Notes under the pieces: model-generated | Databases searched by the model: none | What the model was told of the DNA's origin: nothing | What the model saw: only the letters and a program-made list of their open reading frames with translations | Program-made: the position numbers and the translations under genes | Source: Euperipatoides rowelli | Lineage: Eukaryota > Onychophora > Udeonychophora > Euonychophora > Peripatopsidae | NCBI GenBank assembly: GCA_003024985.2 | Contig: PXIH01S0001224.1 | Strand: one strand, 5' to 3' | DNA: 12,242 bases | Shown here: one piece after another, positions 1-7,512 of the stretch | How positions within the stretch are numbered: position 1 is the stretch's first letter | Layout of the letters: every line of letters starts with the position of its first letter

Positions 1-96
1 TTCCATTAAAACAGTAGTTTTACAAATTTTGAATCTAGTCTCATGTATTCTATATTTTAAAAATTTAAAAAAAAAAAACTATTGCTTACAAATTTT

Positions 97-101
97 AAAA
101 T
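97..101. repeat. Candidate target-site duplication, left copy (AAAAT)
   Basis: AAAAT directly precedes the tip ACGTAG and is repeated directly after the right tip at 3895-3899. Because ACGTA is nearly symmetrical, the tip can equally be set one base further out (TACGTAG), which gives a 3-bp AAA duplication (98-100 and 3896-3898), the size expected for Academ. The sequence is A-rich, so chance agreement is possible. Confidence 0.5.
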
Positions 102-545
102 ACGTAGACTACATATAGTGGAGGAAATTCGACCTAACCAATTTCAACTAAGTGGAAACTTGGCACATTTGCTAATTGAGGCTTACTAATGAAAATATCA
201 AAAAATCCCCATAAATCTACCCAGTGCTCCAGCCGCCATATTGGAAAATGAAGGCCTAATATAGTTTTTTTGGGCTATAACTTTTGAACCGTTGCATTTA
301 AAAAAAATAGTAAATTATTAAATTATTCCCCATTAAAAACGAAAGATTTTGGTGTTTAAATTTACCCTAAATCAAAGAATTGCAATTTAGTTTTCCTACG
401 CACAAACAATGTTTAAGAGCTTTGTGAAATACAATAACTAACAGACATCTGTACATATAATTAATTTTACATAGTTTATATATCATTGCCTCTGATTAAC
501 TGCAAAAATTGTGTAAGTCTTACAGTTATCATTATTTAATCATCA
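102..545 (+). repeat. Left terminal inverted repeat of the transposon
   Basis: The reverse complement of 3417-3894 aligns along this whole stretch with clearly high but imperfect identity (small indels, scattered substitutions). Long identical blocks include the one around GTGGAAACTTGGCACATTTG (about 152-171), CAGCCGCCATATTGGAAAAT (about 230-249) and CCCCATTAAAAACGAAAGAT (about 328-347). The outer tip is (T)ACGTAG. The inner end is at ATCATCA (539-545), only about 11 bp from the stop of the transposon gene. Divergence between arms shows that the insertion is old. Confidence 0.9.
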
Positions 546-555
546 GGAATTTCCA

Positions 556-1029
556 TTAGTATTTTGATGGTGAGTTCTTGCAGGTATTTCCTTGACATCC
601 TACACACATTGCTGAACATAACAAACCAGTCTGAACTCACTTGCATTTATTGATTACATGTTACCTTACAGCTATAGGAAATTACTTTAACAGTTCAGGT
701 GGAACTGGATCCTTGGTTGTAGGAACCGGTCTCAGTGATCCTTTTATCAAAGACCAACCCCACTCCGTTGGCTCCTGCGACCATTCAAGCCATTCCTGTA
801 CTTGCAAGTAGACTCTGTACAAGTGATGCTCAGAAGCTGCGCTAGTTGGAGGAAGGGAAGCGAGTTGAAAAGATGTATTCAGTTTATTGCTTGCTACTAT
901 ACGGTTGTACTTAAAGTATCTTAAGTCATCCAATGACGTTAGCTCTGATCTATACAATTTTAAAATAAACTTCTCTCCAGCGGCTCTGATTCCTTGTTTG
1001 CTTGCATCATTCTTGTTAAATATTTTCAT
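556..1029 (-). other. C-terminal domain with Cys-rich finger of the transposon protein
   Basis: The longest clean frame of the element (682-1029, 115 codons) holds AAGEKFILKLYRS, LRYFKYNRIVASNK, LASLPPTSAASEHH, LYRVYLQVQEWL, EWGWSLI and VPPELLK, all typical of the family's C terminus. The frame closes at a TAA at 679-681, where relatives continue into a Cys-rich finger. That finger is still readable just beyond, at about 618-573, as C-x3-C-x2-C-x4-C within GLLCSAMCVGCQGNTC, and the original stop is probably the TAA at 556-558. The methionine at 1029 is internal and not a true start: the preceding KKHGNL frame joins here through an A-rich slip near 1035. Confidence 0.7.
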
Positions 1030-1034
1030 TTCTT

Positions 1035-1699
1035 TTTCTTAGATTCCCGTGTTTTTTAATAAATTTCAGAATCTTTACTTTGCCTTTTTTTGTACAATTC
1101 TGATGTTGTGTCGCATCCACTCATAACATGAACAACATCAATACTTCACTGACCTCTCCCTTATGATCTTTCTCCTTTTTGATGTTAAAATTTTTTGTAG
1201 GGAAATGATTTTTCTGGTTTGAGAAACCAAATTGGTTCTATATGTTTATGAGAGAGTGCTGTTAAGAGAACAAGAGATCCATGTCCTGTCCAACAACAAC
1301 AGTTGGTTTTCCATGTTGATCTTGTTCTAAGACTACAATAACAGTCTCTGCATCACTCTTGGTCTGCACAACATAGTATCCTTTATTTCTCATATGAGAT
1401 GCAAGAAATTGAATTAATGAACGCTTATTTTTTATGTTCGATAGAAAATTTGACTGTGAGAAGCTTGTTGACGTATTTTCATCAAAAATAATAATCATTG
1501 ATGTTCTTTTTGATTCTCTTCACTCTTGCTCTGCTATTTTAGTTGTTTCATTTTCAGGATAACCATCAAAAAAGACTGAATAGTTTTTACCTTAAAGACT
1601 TGCTACATAGGTTGTATACACATCTATAATTTGACCAAATGTGGCTGGTTTTTGCCATACAACACAATGAAGAAGATTGCCTCCATCTAAAACATAATG
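1035..1699 (-). other. XPG/FEN1-like nuclease domain remnant
   Basis: Reading the minus strand in one frame from 1699 gives VLDGGNLLHCVVW (Asp at 1685-1687), YSVFFDGYPENE (Asp at 1566-1568), SDAETVIVV (Asp 1352-1354, Glu 1346-1348) and VVGQDMDLL (Asps 1283-1285 and 1277-1279). After a frame change comes VHVMSGCDTTSELYKKGK (Asp 1110-1112) with KILKFIKKHGNL. These match in order the metal-binding sets of FEN1: D34, D86, the EAEA pair, the EDMD pair, and GSD at the start of the helix-hairpin-helix with its GIGPKRA...LIQKH pattern. Inference: a structure-specific nuclease of the PIN/XPG fold once formed part of the transposon protein. Stops interrupt it after VASL, after AEQE and after DLLFS. Confidence 0.72.
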
Positions 1700-2128
1700 T
1701 GTGTTGTTTGGAAAAATTAATGGCTCTTTTTCAGACAGGAAAAAATTTACAAGAGATTACTTAGCTCCTTTCCTTAACACAGTGCAATCAAATAATGGAG
1801 GTGGCATTCTTGCAAGTTCATATTTAAATATGTTTTTACTTCTTCTTTGGTTTTGTCCAAACAGAACATTCTATGGAACAGGTCATGATGTGACTGCAAA
1901 ATAACATTGGTGTCTTTTATTTTTACTGTGCCCAAAACTACTGCTGACAATGGAACAACTTTCCTTTTTGTTGTAGTCTCACATCAGAAAAGTTAGATCC
2001 TGAGAGGACTTTCATTGTCTCTGTACCGATTTGAAGTGCTTGATGCCATGTTATTGATGTGTCTGCTACCAGACCACTTGAAATATTAACTAACTTTCCT
2101 GACAGATTACCAACTGGGCTATGATCTT

Positions 2129-3006
2129 TCAGCCATATATAAACTGCACAAAATCGTTTGAATCTCTTAGTTGACATGGTTTCTGTGGTTCTGGGTTCTG
2201 CTGAGCATTAATTACACTGACCCCTATGAATTTGGCTAATGCATCAAATATTTCAACACATGCAGGAGCTGATGACACCCATCTATGTAAAGTTGAATAT
2301 GTTATTCCCCGAGAATTAAAAGCCACACATCAAAACCTCCTTAATAAATATATCTGTTGGAATACCAGATCAGAATTTGTCACTTCGCCTAACTGTAAAA
2401 TAGCCTTCTACAGTAAATTTTTGGAGCTCCTCTGATGACATTTTCTTAGTCAAATCCTCCATTAAATCTAAATAAAGATGAGCACATTTGCATAGTGTAA
2501 ATGCCCTGCACTATGAAAATAAGGAAGCATATGTTTGACAGTTTCAACGTGTAACTCCCAGTTTCCTGTATGTTCTGCTCATATAAAATGCAGAATGAGC
2601 AGAACTTGAAAGTAACTAAGCCATTACGTTGGGGTTGGGCCTAATTCTTGAAGGTTTTCTTTGATATTTTCAAAAAGGTTAATATAATTTTCAAGAACTG
2701 TAAACTGTGTAACATCAACAGTGGCTAATGTGTTGTCAAAATACTGTCTTGATAGATCATGCAGTCTGTTATTTGATTTTTAAATCATGTTTGCACTGAT
2801 TAGCTTGAAAAGTGCTACAGCTGTTAGAATATGAGGACGTACTGCTGTGGCACATGAATGACCTGTCAACATGTGAGGTATAGTAGCTTCTCCATTTACA
2901 TTTACCCACAAATCCTCAATCCCACTACCACTCATTTGTGCCTTACTTCTCCTATATACGACATGAGCAAATGAAATCCTCCTAATCGGATGACTAATAA
3001 TGATGT
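2129..3006 (-). other. Transposase-like portion of the decayed gene
   Basis: Three frames cover this stretch. LGGFHLLMSYIG begins near 2985, MSGSGIEDLW at 2935 in a new frame, followed by HMLTGHSCATAVRPHILTA (about 2876-2820). AEHTGNWELH and MLPYFHSAGH fall at about 2580-2500, then HLYLDLMEDL and FTVEGYFTVRRSDKF at about 2480-2370. SRGITYSTLHRWVSS and IFDALAKFIGV lie between 2317 and 2230. These blocks are strongly conserved in the family, and I take them as the transposase body because they are what every relative shares. I cannot assign the catalytic acidic residues from sequence alone, and the first of them probably lay in the missing N-terminal part. Losses: one stop each before WLSYF, before AEHTG and after RRSDKF. 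Confidence 0.65.
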
Positions 3007-3109
3007 GGAATTAGTAGACTTTGCATGGACACCTTGTCTTCATTTTCAATTTCAGAGTCACATATAACACGGTTCATTTTGTGAGATAGGCTGAATATTG
3101 CATTTATCT

Positions 3110-3416
3110 GAAGCAGAAAATAAATCAATACATAAGAAAGAAAAAAATGTGTCTTTTATAAAATAAAATGGTATTTAAAATAAAACAGCATAAAACAAGA
3201 TTCATAACTGAAAATTACATTTCGCAGGCAGACTTCTAATTTGCAACATTTAAATTAATGAATGGCCTATTATATTAGCTATTTTGACATGTAAAGTGCT
3301 AAATTGCATATTTATACAGATTCTACTTAGAAGTTTTGTAATTTTTAAATCACCAATCGCTTAAATGGTCTTGTAGAACAGTGAATATTACATAAATAGT
3401 AATACTATGTAAAAAG
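3110..3416. other. Transposon internal spacer, no recognisable coding
   Basis: AT-rich sequence between the last readable coding block and the right inverted repeat. No family motif or open frame was found in either strand. If the splice acceptor at 3108-3110 is real, this is a remnant of an intron or of the deleted upstream exons. Confidence 0.4.
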
Positions 3417-3894
3417 TGATGATTAAATAATGATAACTGTAAGACTGACACAATTTTTTTGCAGTTTATCAGAATCAATGACATATAAACTATGTAAAAT
3501 TAATTATATCTACAGATGTCTGTTAGTTTTTGTATCTCACAAAGATTTTAAACATTGTTTGTGCATAGAAAAACTAAATTGCAATTATTTGATTTAGTGT
3601 AGCTTCTGATGTAAACATCATACAAAATAAATCTAAACACCAAGATCTTTCGTTTTTAATGGGGAATAATTTAGTTATTTATTATTTTCTTGTAAATGCA
3701 ACAGTTAAAAAGTTATAGCCCAAAAAACGAAATTAGGCCTCCATTTTCCAATATGGCGGCTGGAGCCCAGGGTGGATTTATGGGAACTTATGATATTTTC
3801 ATTAGTAAGCCTCAATTAGCAAATGTGCCAAGTTTCCACTTAGTTGAAATTTGTTATGTCGATTCATTATATTTTACCTAAAGTTTTTCTACGT
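3417..3894 (-). repeat. Right terminal inverted repeat of the transposon
   Basis: Inverted partner of 102-545, ending outward in CTACGT(A). It is longer than the left arm mainly because of about 28 extra bases at roughly 3599-3628, which include the small palindrome GATGTAAACATC. A short plus-strand reading frame at 3696-3881 lies wholly inside this repeat and is not a gene. Confidence 0.9.
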
Positions 3895-3899
3895 AAAAT
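3895..3899. repeat. Candidate target-site duplication, right copy (AAAAT)
   Basis: Direct repeat of 97-101 immediately outside the right inverted repeat. The same 3-bp versus 5-bp ambiguity applies. Confidence 0.5.
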
Positions 3900-4510
3900 G
3901 CTACGCTGGCTTAAACTTTGTACCATAGTATGCATTTATGTATATTAAGTTATTCAAGTAAAACAAAAATATTTATTATCCGTGATTATTGTGATTACTA
4001 TAGCCTTTCTCGTCACATAAAAGATCCCTAAATTCTGATAATTCTAATTCAATAAACATTTTGAGCTTTGGAGCAAAATAAAGAACTCTGTTTGGGAGGT
4101 ATGACACATTCATGCATATACTTCATGTGCAATTAATGTTTTTAATTATATACAGTATGCATAAGTCGTCAATGTAGGGAAAAAATGTAGTCTAACTACA
4201 TTTGTTTCCCTGCATTGATGACTGCCTTATTGTTTTATCATCTTATTAGAATTACTTTAAGTTTTACATATTTAGTGATTTTTTAAAAAATAAATGGCTA
4301 AAAATAAGTATAATAAAATGCAATTTATGTCTCAAACGAATGAAGAATAAAAAGAATTCACTTATAATAATTATTGATGAACATTTTAGCCGAATGAGCC
4401 GTCTCAATTGAAATCATTTGATGTTTATCTTTTTTATACATTACAACACTTGACTGACCTACATACAGGATACAAAATAATAACAAACTCCCAGGAGGGA
4501 ATACAGGTAT
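3900..4510. other. AT-rich flank without gene, containing one strong hairpin
   Basis: No open frame of note. The only structure is the hairpin at 4165-4222, annotated separately, and scattered A/T runs. Nothing resembles the transposon beyond its right end, which supports the boundary placed at 3894. Confidence 0.5.
4165..4222 (+). repeat. Near-perfect 58-bp hairpin
   Basis: Left arm 4165-4191 (GTCGTCAATGTAGGGAAAAA and on) pairs with right arm 4195-4222 (ACTACATTTGTTTCCCTGCA and on) around a 3-nt CTA loop. There are two substitutions and one extra base. Both substitutions become G-U wobble pairs if the plus strand is transcribed. One also fits simple CpG decay (CG versus CA). It could be a microRNA-like precursor, a tiny foldback element or the remnant of a palindromic insertion; the very small loop argues against a standard pre-miRNA. 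Confidence 0.7.
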
Positions 4511-4516
4511 GAGAGA

Positions 4517-4554
4517 TGGCTCTCCCCTGAAATTTCTTCAGAAGGAGGAAGCCA
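4517..4554. repeat. Short stem-loop at the start of dispersed repeat copy 1
   Basis: TGGCT (4517-4521) pairs with AGCCA (4550-4554), CTCC with GGAG, and CTGAA with TTCAG around ATTTC. It directly precedes the block CACTCCCG shared with the second copy, where another hairpin occupies the equivalent place. Confidence 0.5.
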
Positions 4555-4795
4555 CTCCCGTAAGTAAAAAAAAAACTGTAAACACAAATACACGTGAAGG
4601 AGAAGCCTTTAGGGTGAACTCCTCATGCACATTTAAATCATACAACATGCATAATTAATTAAACAGCAACGGCTCATGCATTCCAGAATTAAAACTATCT
4701 GTGATGCGTTTACTAATTAAAGTAAACACATCACAGAATAAAGCGAAATATCTAGAATGCATGAGCAAATGTAACAGCAAATAAATAACTAAACA
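4540..4795 (+). repeat. Dispersed repeat, copy 1
   Basis: Shares collinear blocks with 10165-10410 in the same orientation: CACTCCCG (4553), GCACAT (4627), TAAACACATCACA (4723), GAATGCATGAG (4755) and AAATGTA (4767). Spacing from the first block to TAAACAC is 170 bp here and 162 bp in the other copy; from there to GAATGC it is 32 and 33 bp. Divergence between the blocks is high, so the family is old. No coding capacity is visible, and I cannot name the family; a non-autonomous element is the likely class. Confidence 0.55.
4672..4766. repeat. 95-bp imperfect palindrome
   Basis: Outer arms GCTCATGCATTCCAGA (4672-4687) and TCTAGAATGCATGAGC (4751-4766) match inverted with one difference. Inner arms CTGTGATGCGTTTACT (4699-4714) and AGTAAACACATCACAG (4721-4736) also match with one difference, a CpG-to-TpG type change. 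The tip is six A/T bases. The stretches between inner and outer arms do not pair well. It lies within dispersed repeat copy 1. Confidence 0.8.
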
Positions 4796-4829
4796 ATTAT
4801 AAAAATGTCATCATACTTTCCACTATTCT

Positions 4830-4880
4830 GGGGGGGGGGGAATTATTGCAAATATATACAGTATATATATATATATATAT
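4830..4880. repeat. Poly-G run and TA microsatellite
   Basis: Eleven consecutive G (4830-4840) are followed shortly by a (TA)n tract in about 4859-4880. Both are prone to length error in assembly. Confidence 0.85.
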
Positions 4881-4979
4881 CTATTTTATTTTTATTTAAT
4901 ATTAATCTATTATTTTTTACGCTATTATAAATTTCATTAAAATTTTAAAAATTTAAATTATGTAAACGTAAAAGACAAA

Positions 4980-4980
4980 N
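4980..4980. other. Undetermined base (N) before a T run
   Basis: The single ambiguity in the window sits directly before ten T (4981-4990). It marks a sequencing or assembly uncertainty, and sequence on either side may not be truly contiguous. Confidence 0.9.
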
Positions 4981-4990
4981 TTTTTTTTTT

Positions 4991-6090
4991 CTAATACCAG
5001 AGAGGTTTTTTAAACAATGCCGGGAGATGCTTCTCGAGTTGACCTTCTCTGGTCATTTTAATAAATTATTTTCCTCAAAGGCTTGCTTCCATTCACATTC
5101 TTTTTATCATACAAATAAAAAGAATTTGCAATGCAATAAAAAGTCAATAGTTCATAATGCTCTATACAAGAGTGAACATCTTGTGGTAATAAATGAAAAA
5201 AAAAATGAAGAAAGTCTTTGTAAATGTCTCTAAGATGTCTTTTCCGGTGAACTCCAAATCTTTTCCAAAGGTGAAAGCCAGCTACTGGAGGTGCTTTCCA
5301 ACAGTGGTCTTCATGCGAGTTCCAACTACGAATTCCGTGGCAAAGACTCCAACTCAGGCTCTCTTCTCAAGGACGGGTTCAGCTAAATAGGGCGCCACTA
5401 TAACAAACTTAATATATTTTTATATGCTGGTTCAATGGACGTCGATGAGCCACCTAAATTGATTCACGACATGGGTAGGGTCAGAATCATTACTTTGCGG
5501 AGTGATTTCAACCAATAGAGTGAGTGAATGCTCAGGGAAAGATGGTGCAGGCTATCGCTAGGTGTATTACTGTAGAACCTGTGAGTGGTAGTCATGTGTT
5601 GCCAAAAAACAGGCTGAACGTAACTTTTATGATAAATAAAAACTGTAATGTTCTGGATAACAAACTGGTAGAATACAAATCATGATACAGATAGACATAA
5701 GAAAAGGTAGATGCTTACGGTAATAATCCAAAGAAAAATAATCTGACTAGCACTCGGGTCACTCAAAGTGCCCGCTGACTTTCCCTAACTAAACGGTAGA
5801 CAGAAAAAAGAGAGAGGTAGTGACGGCTAAATGCTATAAAGTCGGCTACACTCTTAAACGTGTGGATAGGGGATGTAACTATTGCCCGTCCAGCTTCATA
5901 GGCTGGCTCAGATCCATCATATATGGTATGAAATGTTAACTGATACTAAATGAACATGACAGATAGGTGGATCCGAGTTCCAGTGCCTCAACTTCATGGA
6001 GCTTAGTCATTACATACTTTTGGTTAGACCCACGTGACTTCCGAAAGGGACACAAGGCTCCACACAATTTACATTTTAGTTTTGTATTTT
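4991..6090. other. GC-richer segment, probable old interspersed repeat, no gene
   Basis: Base composition and complexity rise clearly relative to both flanks. It opens with a stem-loop (ACCAGAGAGGT at 4996-5006 against ACCTTCTCTGGT at 5042-5053, with GAGA/TCTC inside) and holds further small hairpins: CGGG-T-CACT against AGTG-CCCG at 5755-5774, and CCAGC against GCTGG near 5890. Short open frames at 5027-5233 and 5193-5390 match nothing I know and start in low-complexity sequence. I see no reverse transcriptase, transposase, tRNA-like promoter or terminal repeats. An unnamed interspersed element fits best. Confidence 0.35.
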
Positions 6091-6886
6091 CCTTTATTAC
6101 TGTAATTATATAAAAAGAACATATTAGTTTATAGAATGTTACAGATATTTAATATTACTAAGCAAATAATCATTATAACAATAAAGATATTAACACCAAT
6201 TATAAATATTAAAAACGCCAAACATACCATAACAGTTATCTGCTCAGCAAACTTATCTAGCTCCTTAACCTAACCAAAGTAAATCTGTATAACATCTAAA
6301 TAAATTAGTTGTAAAGATTACCATGATTATACGAAAACCAATGAGTGAATCAGTGTTTATTATTTTAAAAAAAAATACCAAATCTTATGGGGCAAAGTTT
6401 TTTCTTCATAAAATGTATGTAATATTGCATAGTCATGTGTTTTATGAATAAATATATACCTGAAATATACCTCTAGAACTATCCCCTCCCCCATAGGATG
6501 TATTAAATAAAATACTTAATAAATAATAGCCTATATAAAAAAAGAATAATTTCAAATTAAGTTCTAAATACATTTTAATAAAATAATTATCAAATCGAAC
6601 CCCTCACACCTACAAATAATTTTTTTTTTTTTATTAGAGCCAATTTCATTTACATCTTAAACAATTGCAGTTTGGTAAATTGGGGGTTGGGGAGGGGGTA
6701 AAGCTGCACCCTAGACCAGATGCCCTGCCCTATAAGTAAAACATTGTGCATGCCCTTTTTAAATTCTACAGAAAATGTTATTTAAACACAAACAAGTCTA
6801 AATCTTAGAAATTTGATTAAATAATTAATTTCACTTTTAAGATTATTGGTAGCTTTGTTCTATATGTGGATTGTTTTAAAAATGGT

Positions 6887-6907
6887 ATTTATTTATTTAT
6901 TTATTTT
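6887..6907. repeat. TTTA microsatellite
   Basis: About five tandem TTTA units. Confidence 0.85.
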
Positions 6908-7018
6908 AAATCGTACATTAAAATCCGAGACCCATCCCCGAAATTCAGGGATTCTGTCCAACCCCTGCCCCATCCCCACTCTGACTTAATGAAATCATCC
7001 CTATCCATCCCTAATATA

Positions 7019-7084
7019 CAGTATATAAATATATATATACTATATACACCTGTTACCTATATGTATCTTATACACACACACACA
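7019..7084. repeat. TA-rich and CA microsatellite cluster
   Basis: A TA tract (about 7019-7048) is followed by an alternating AC/CA tract at 7072-7084. Confidence 0.8.
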
Positions 7085-7474
7085 TTACATTTATTCACAA
7101 ATTACACCAATTCTATTTTTCATTCACTTTCTAAATTAATTCACCAGCCAAAATATTATTGTATTTTCTTTCTTTCTTTTTTTAAATCTATTCTATTTAA
7201 AACTCTGATGGATTGTGTAAATCTGTCTACCACTAGTTATTACCATAAGATTATAAGTTTACTCGAATGACTTACAATCTTCTGATTCATCTCAAAGTGG
7301 GGGATTATTGATGATTTATTAATATCTGCAGCTTTGGAACTTTCTGGCTTAGACAAACACAATTTAAAAAACAAAATAAACTGTGATACGGTATTTGATT
7401 TCAAGGTTGCCCAATTAACCAAGTTCATTTCCTATTCTCTACACATTCAGAGTCTATAATTAGTTTTGAGGTGC

Positions 7475-7512
7475 GATTCACACCTTGAAGATCAGTAACA
7501 GTGGTGTGAATC
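7475..7512. repeat. 10-bp perfect stem-loop
   Basis: GATTCACACC (7475-7484) pairs perfectly with GGTGTGAATC (7503-7512) around an 18-nt loop. No function can be read from it. Confidence 0.6.

Larger units (their letters stand above)
556..3107 (-). pseudogene. Decayed transposon protein gene: transposase-like region, XPG/FEN1-like nuclease, Cys-rich finger
   Basis: A single minus-strand coding region can be followed from about 3060 down to a stop at 556-558, roughly 830 codons, by changing frame about eight times (near 2936, 2780, 2485, 2320, 2140, 1820, 1130, 1035) and crossing at least seven in-frame stops. Motif order from N to C: LGGFHLLMSYIG, MSGSGIEDLW, HMLTGHS, AEHTGNWELH, VKHMLPYFHSAGHLHYA, VRRSDKF, SRGITYST, SSGLVAD, YELARMPPPLFD, LDGGNLLH, FDGYP, SDAE, GQDMDLL, SGCDTTS, LPPTSAASEHHLYRVYLQVQ, GLLCSAMCVGCQGNTC. 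This order is what I know from full-length relatives in invertebrate genomes. Upstream of 3060 the match fades; a plausible 3' splice site (pyrimidines then CAG, minus strand) lies at 3108-3110. The N-terminal half of the transposase is missing, so the copy could not move itself. No product is expected. Confidence 0.8.
102..3894 (-). mobile_element. Degenerate Academ-like DNA transposon with long TIRs and an XPG-type nuclease remnant
   Basis: Seen: two long inverted repeats (102-545 and 3417-3894) bracket about 2.9 kb holding the remains of one minus-strand gene, and a short direct repeat lies just outside both ends. The remnant carries, in order, a transposase-like region, a FEN1/XPG-like nuclease core and a C-terminal Cys-rich finger. 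Known: Academ transposons are cut-and-paste type elements with TIRs, 3-4 bp target duplications and a Cys-rich finger, and one branch carries an XPG nuclease. Inference: this is a dead Academ element of that branch. Its protein is recognised from recurring uncharacterised proteins in invertebrate genomes, so the superfamily name is less certain than the element itself. An Academ-related but unnamed group is the alternative. Element length is about 3.8 kb, shorter than I would expect for an autonomous copy because the N-terminal coding part is absent. Confidence 0.72.
6091..7470. other. AT-rich region without recognisable genes
   Basis: Long A/T-rich stretches with a G-rich patch near 6680-6700 and simple repeats. 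The open frame at 6866-7270 is driven by TTTA, TA and CA repeats and is not believable as a protein. A 72-bp piece at 7276-7347 on the minus strand has splice-like edges but no recognisable product. Confidence 0.5.

Noticed and set aside
1300-1320. DQH residues on the minus strand as a hint of the MLH3 DQHAAHE motif.
   Set aside because: They belong to the transposon nuclease frame (EQDQHGKP) and are not followed by AAHE.
3696-3881. 61-codon plus-strand open frame.
   Set aside because: It lies entirely in the right inverted repeat, and the left copy does not keep it open.
5027-5390. Short plus-strand open frames in the GC-richer segment.
   Set aside because: They overlap, start in A-rich sequence and show no domain or splice structure.
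6866-7270. 134-codon open frame, the longest in the window.
   Set aside because: It is made largely from TTTA, TA and CA microsatellites and T-rich sequence. Its composition (Ile, Tyr, Thr, His, Phe) follows the repeats.
7276-7347. Minus-strand 72-bp piece with an AG acceptor and a GTAAGT donor, open in one frame.
   Set aside because: No recognisable protein, and its phase (0/0) does not fit after the MLH3-like exon, which leaves one base. Such pieces arise by chance in several kb of DNA.
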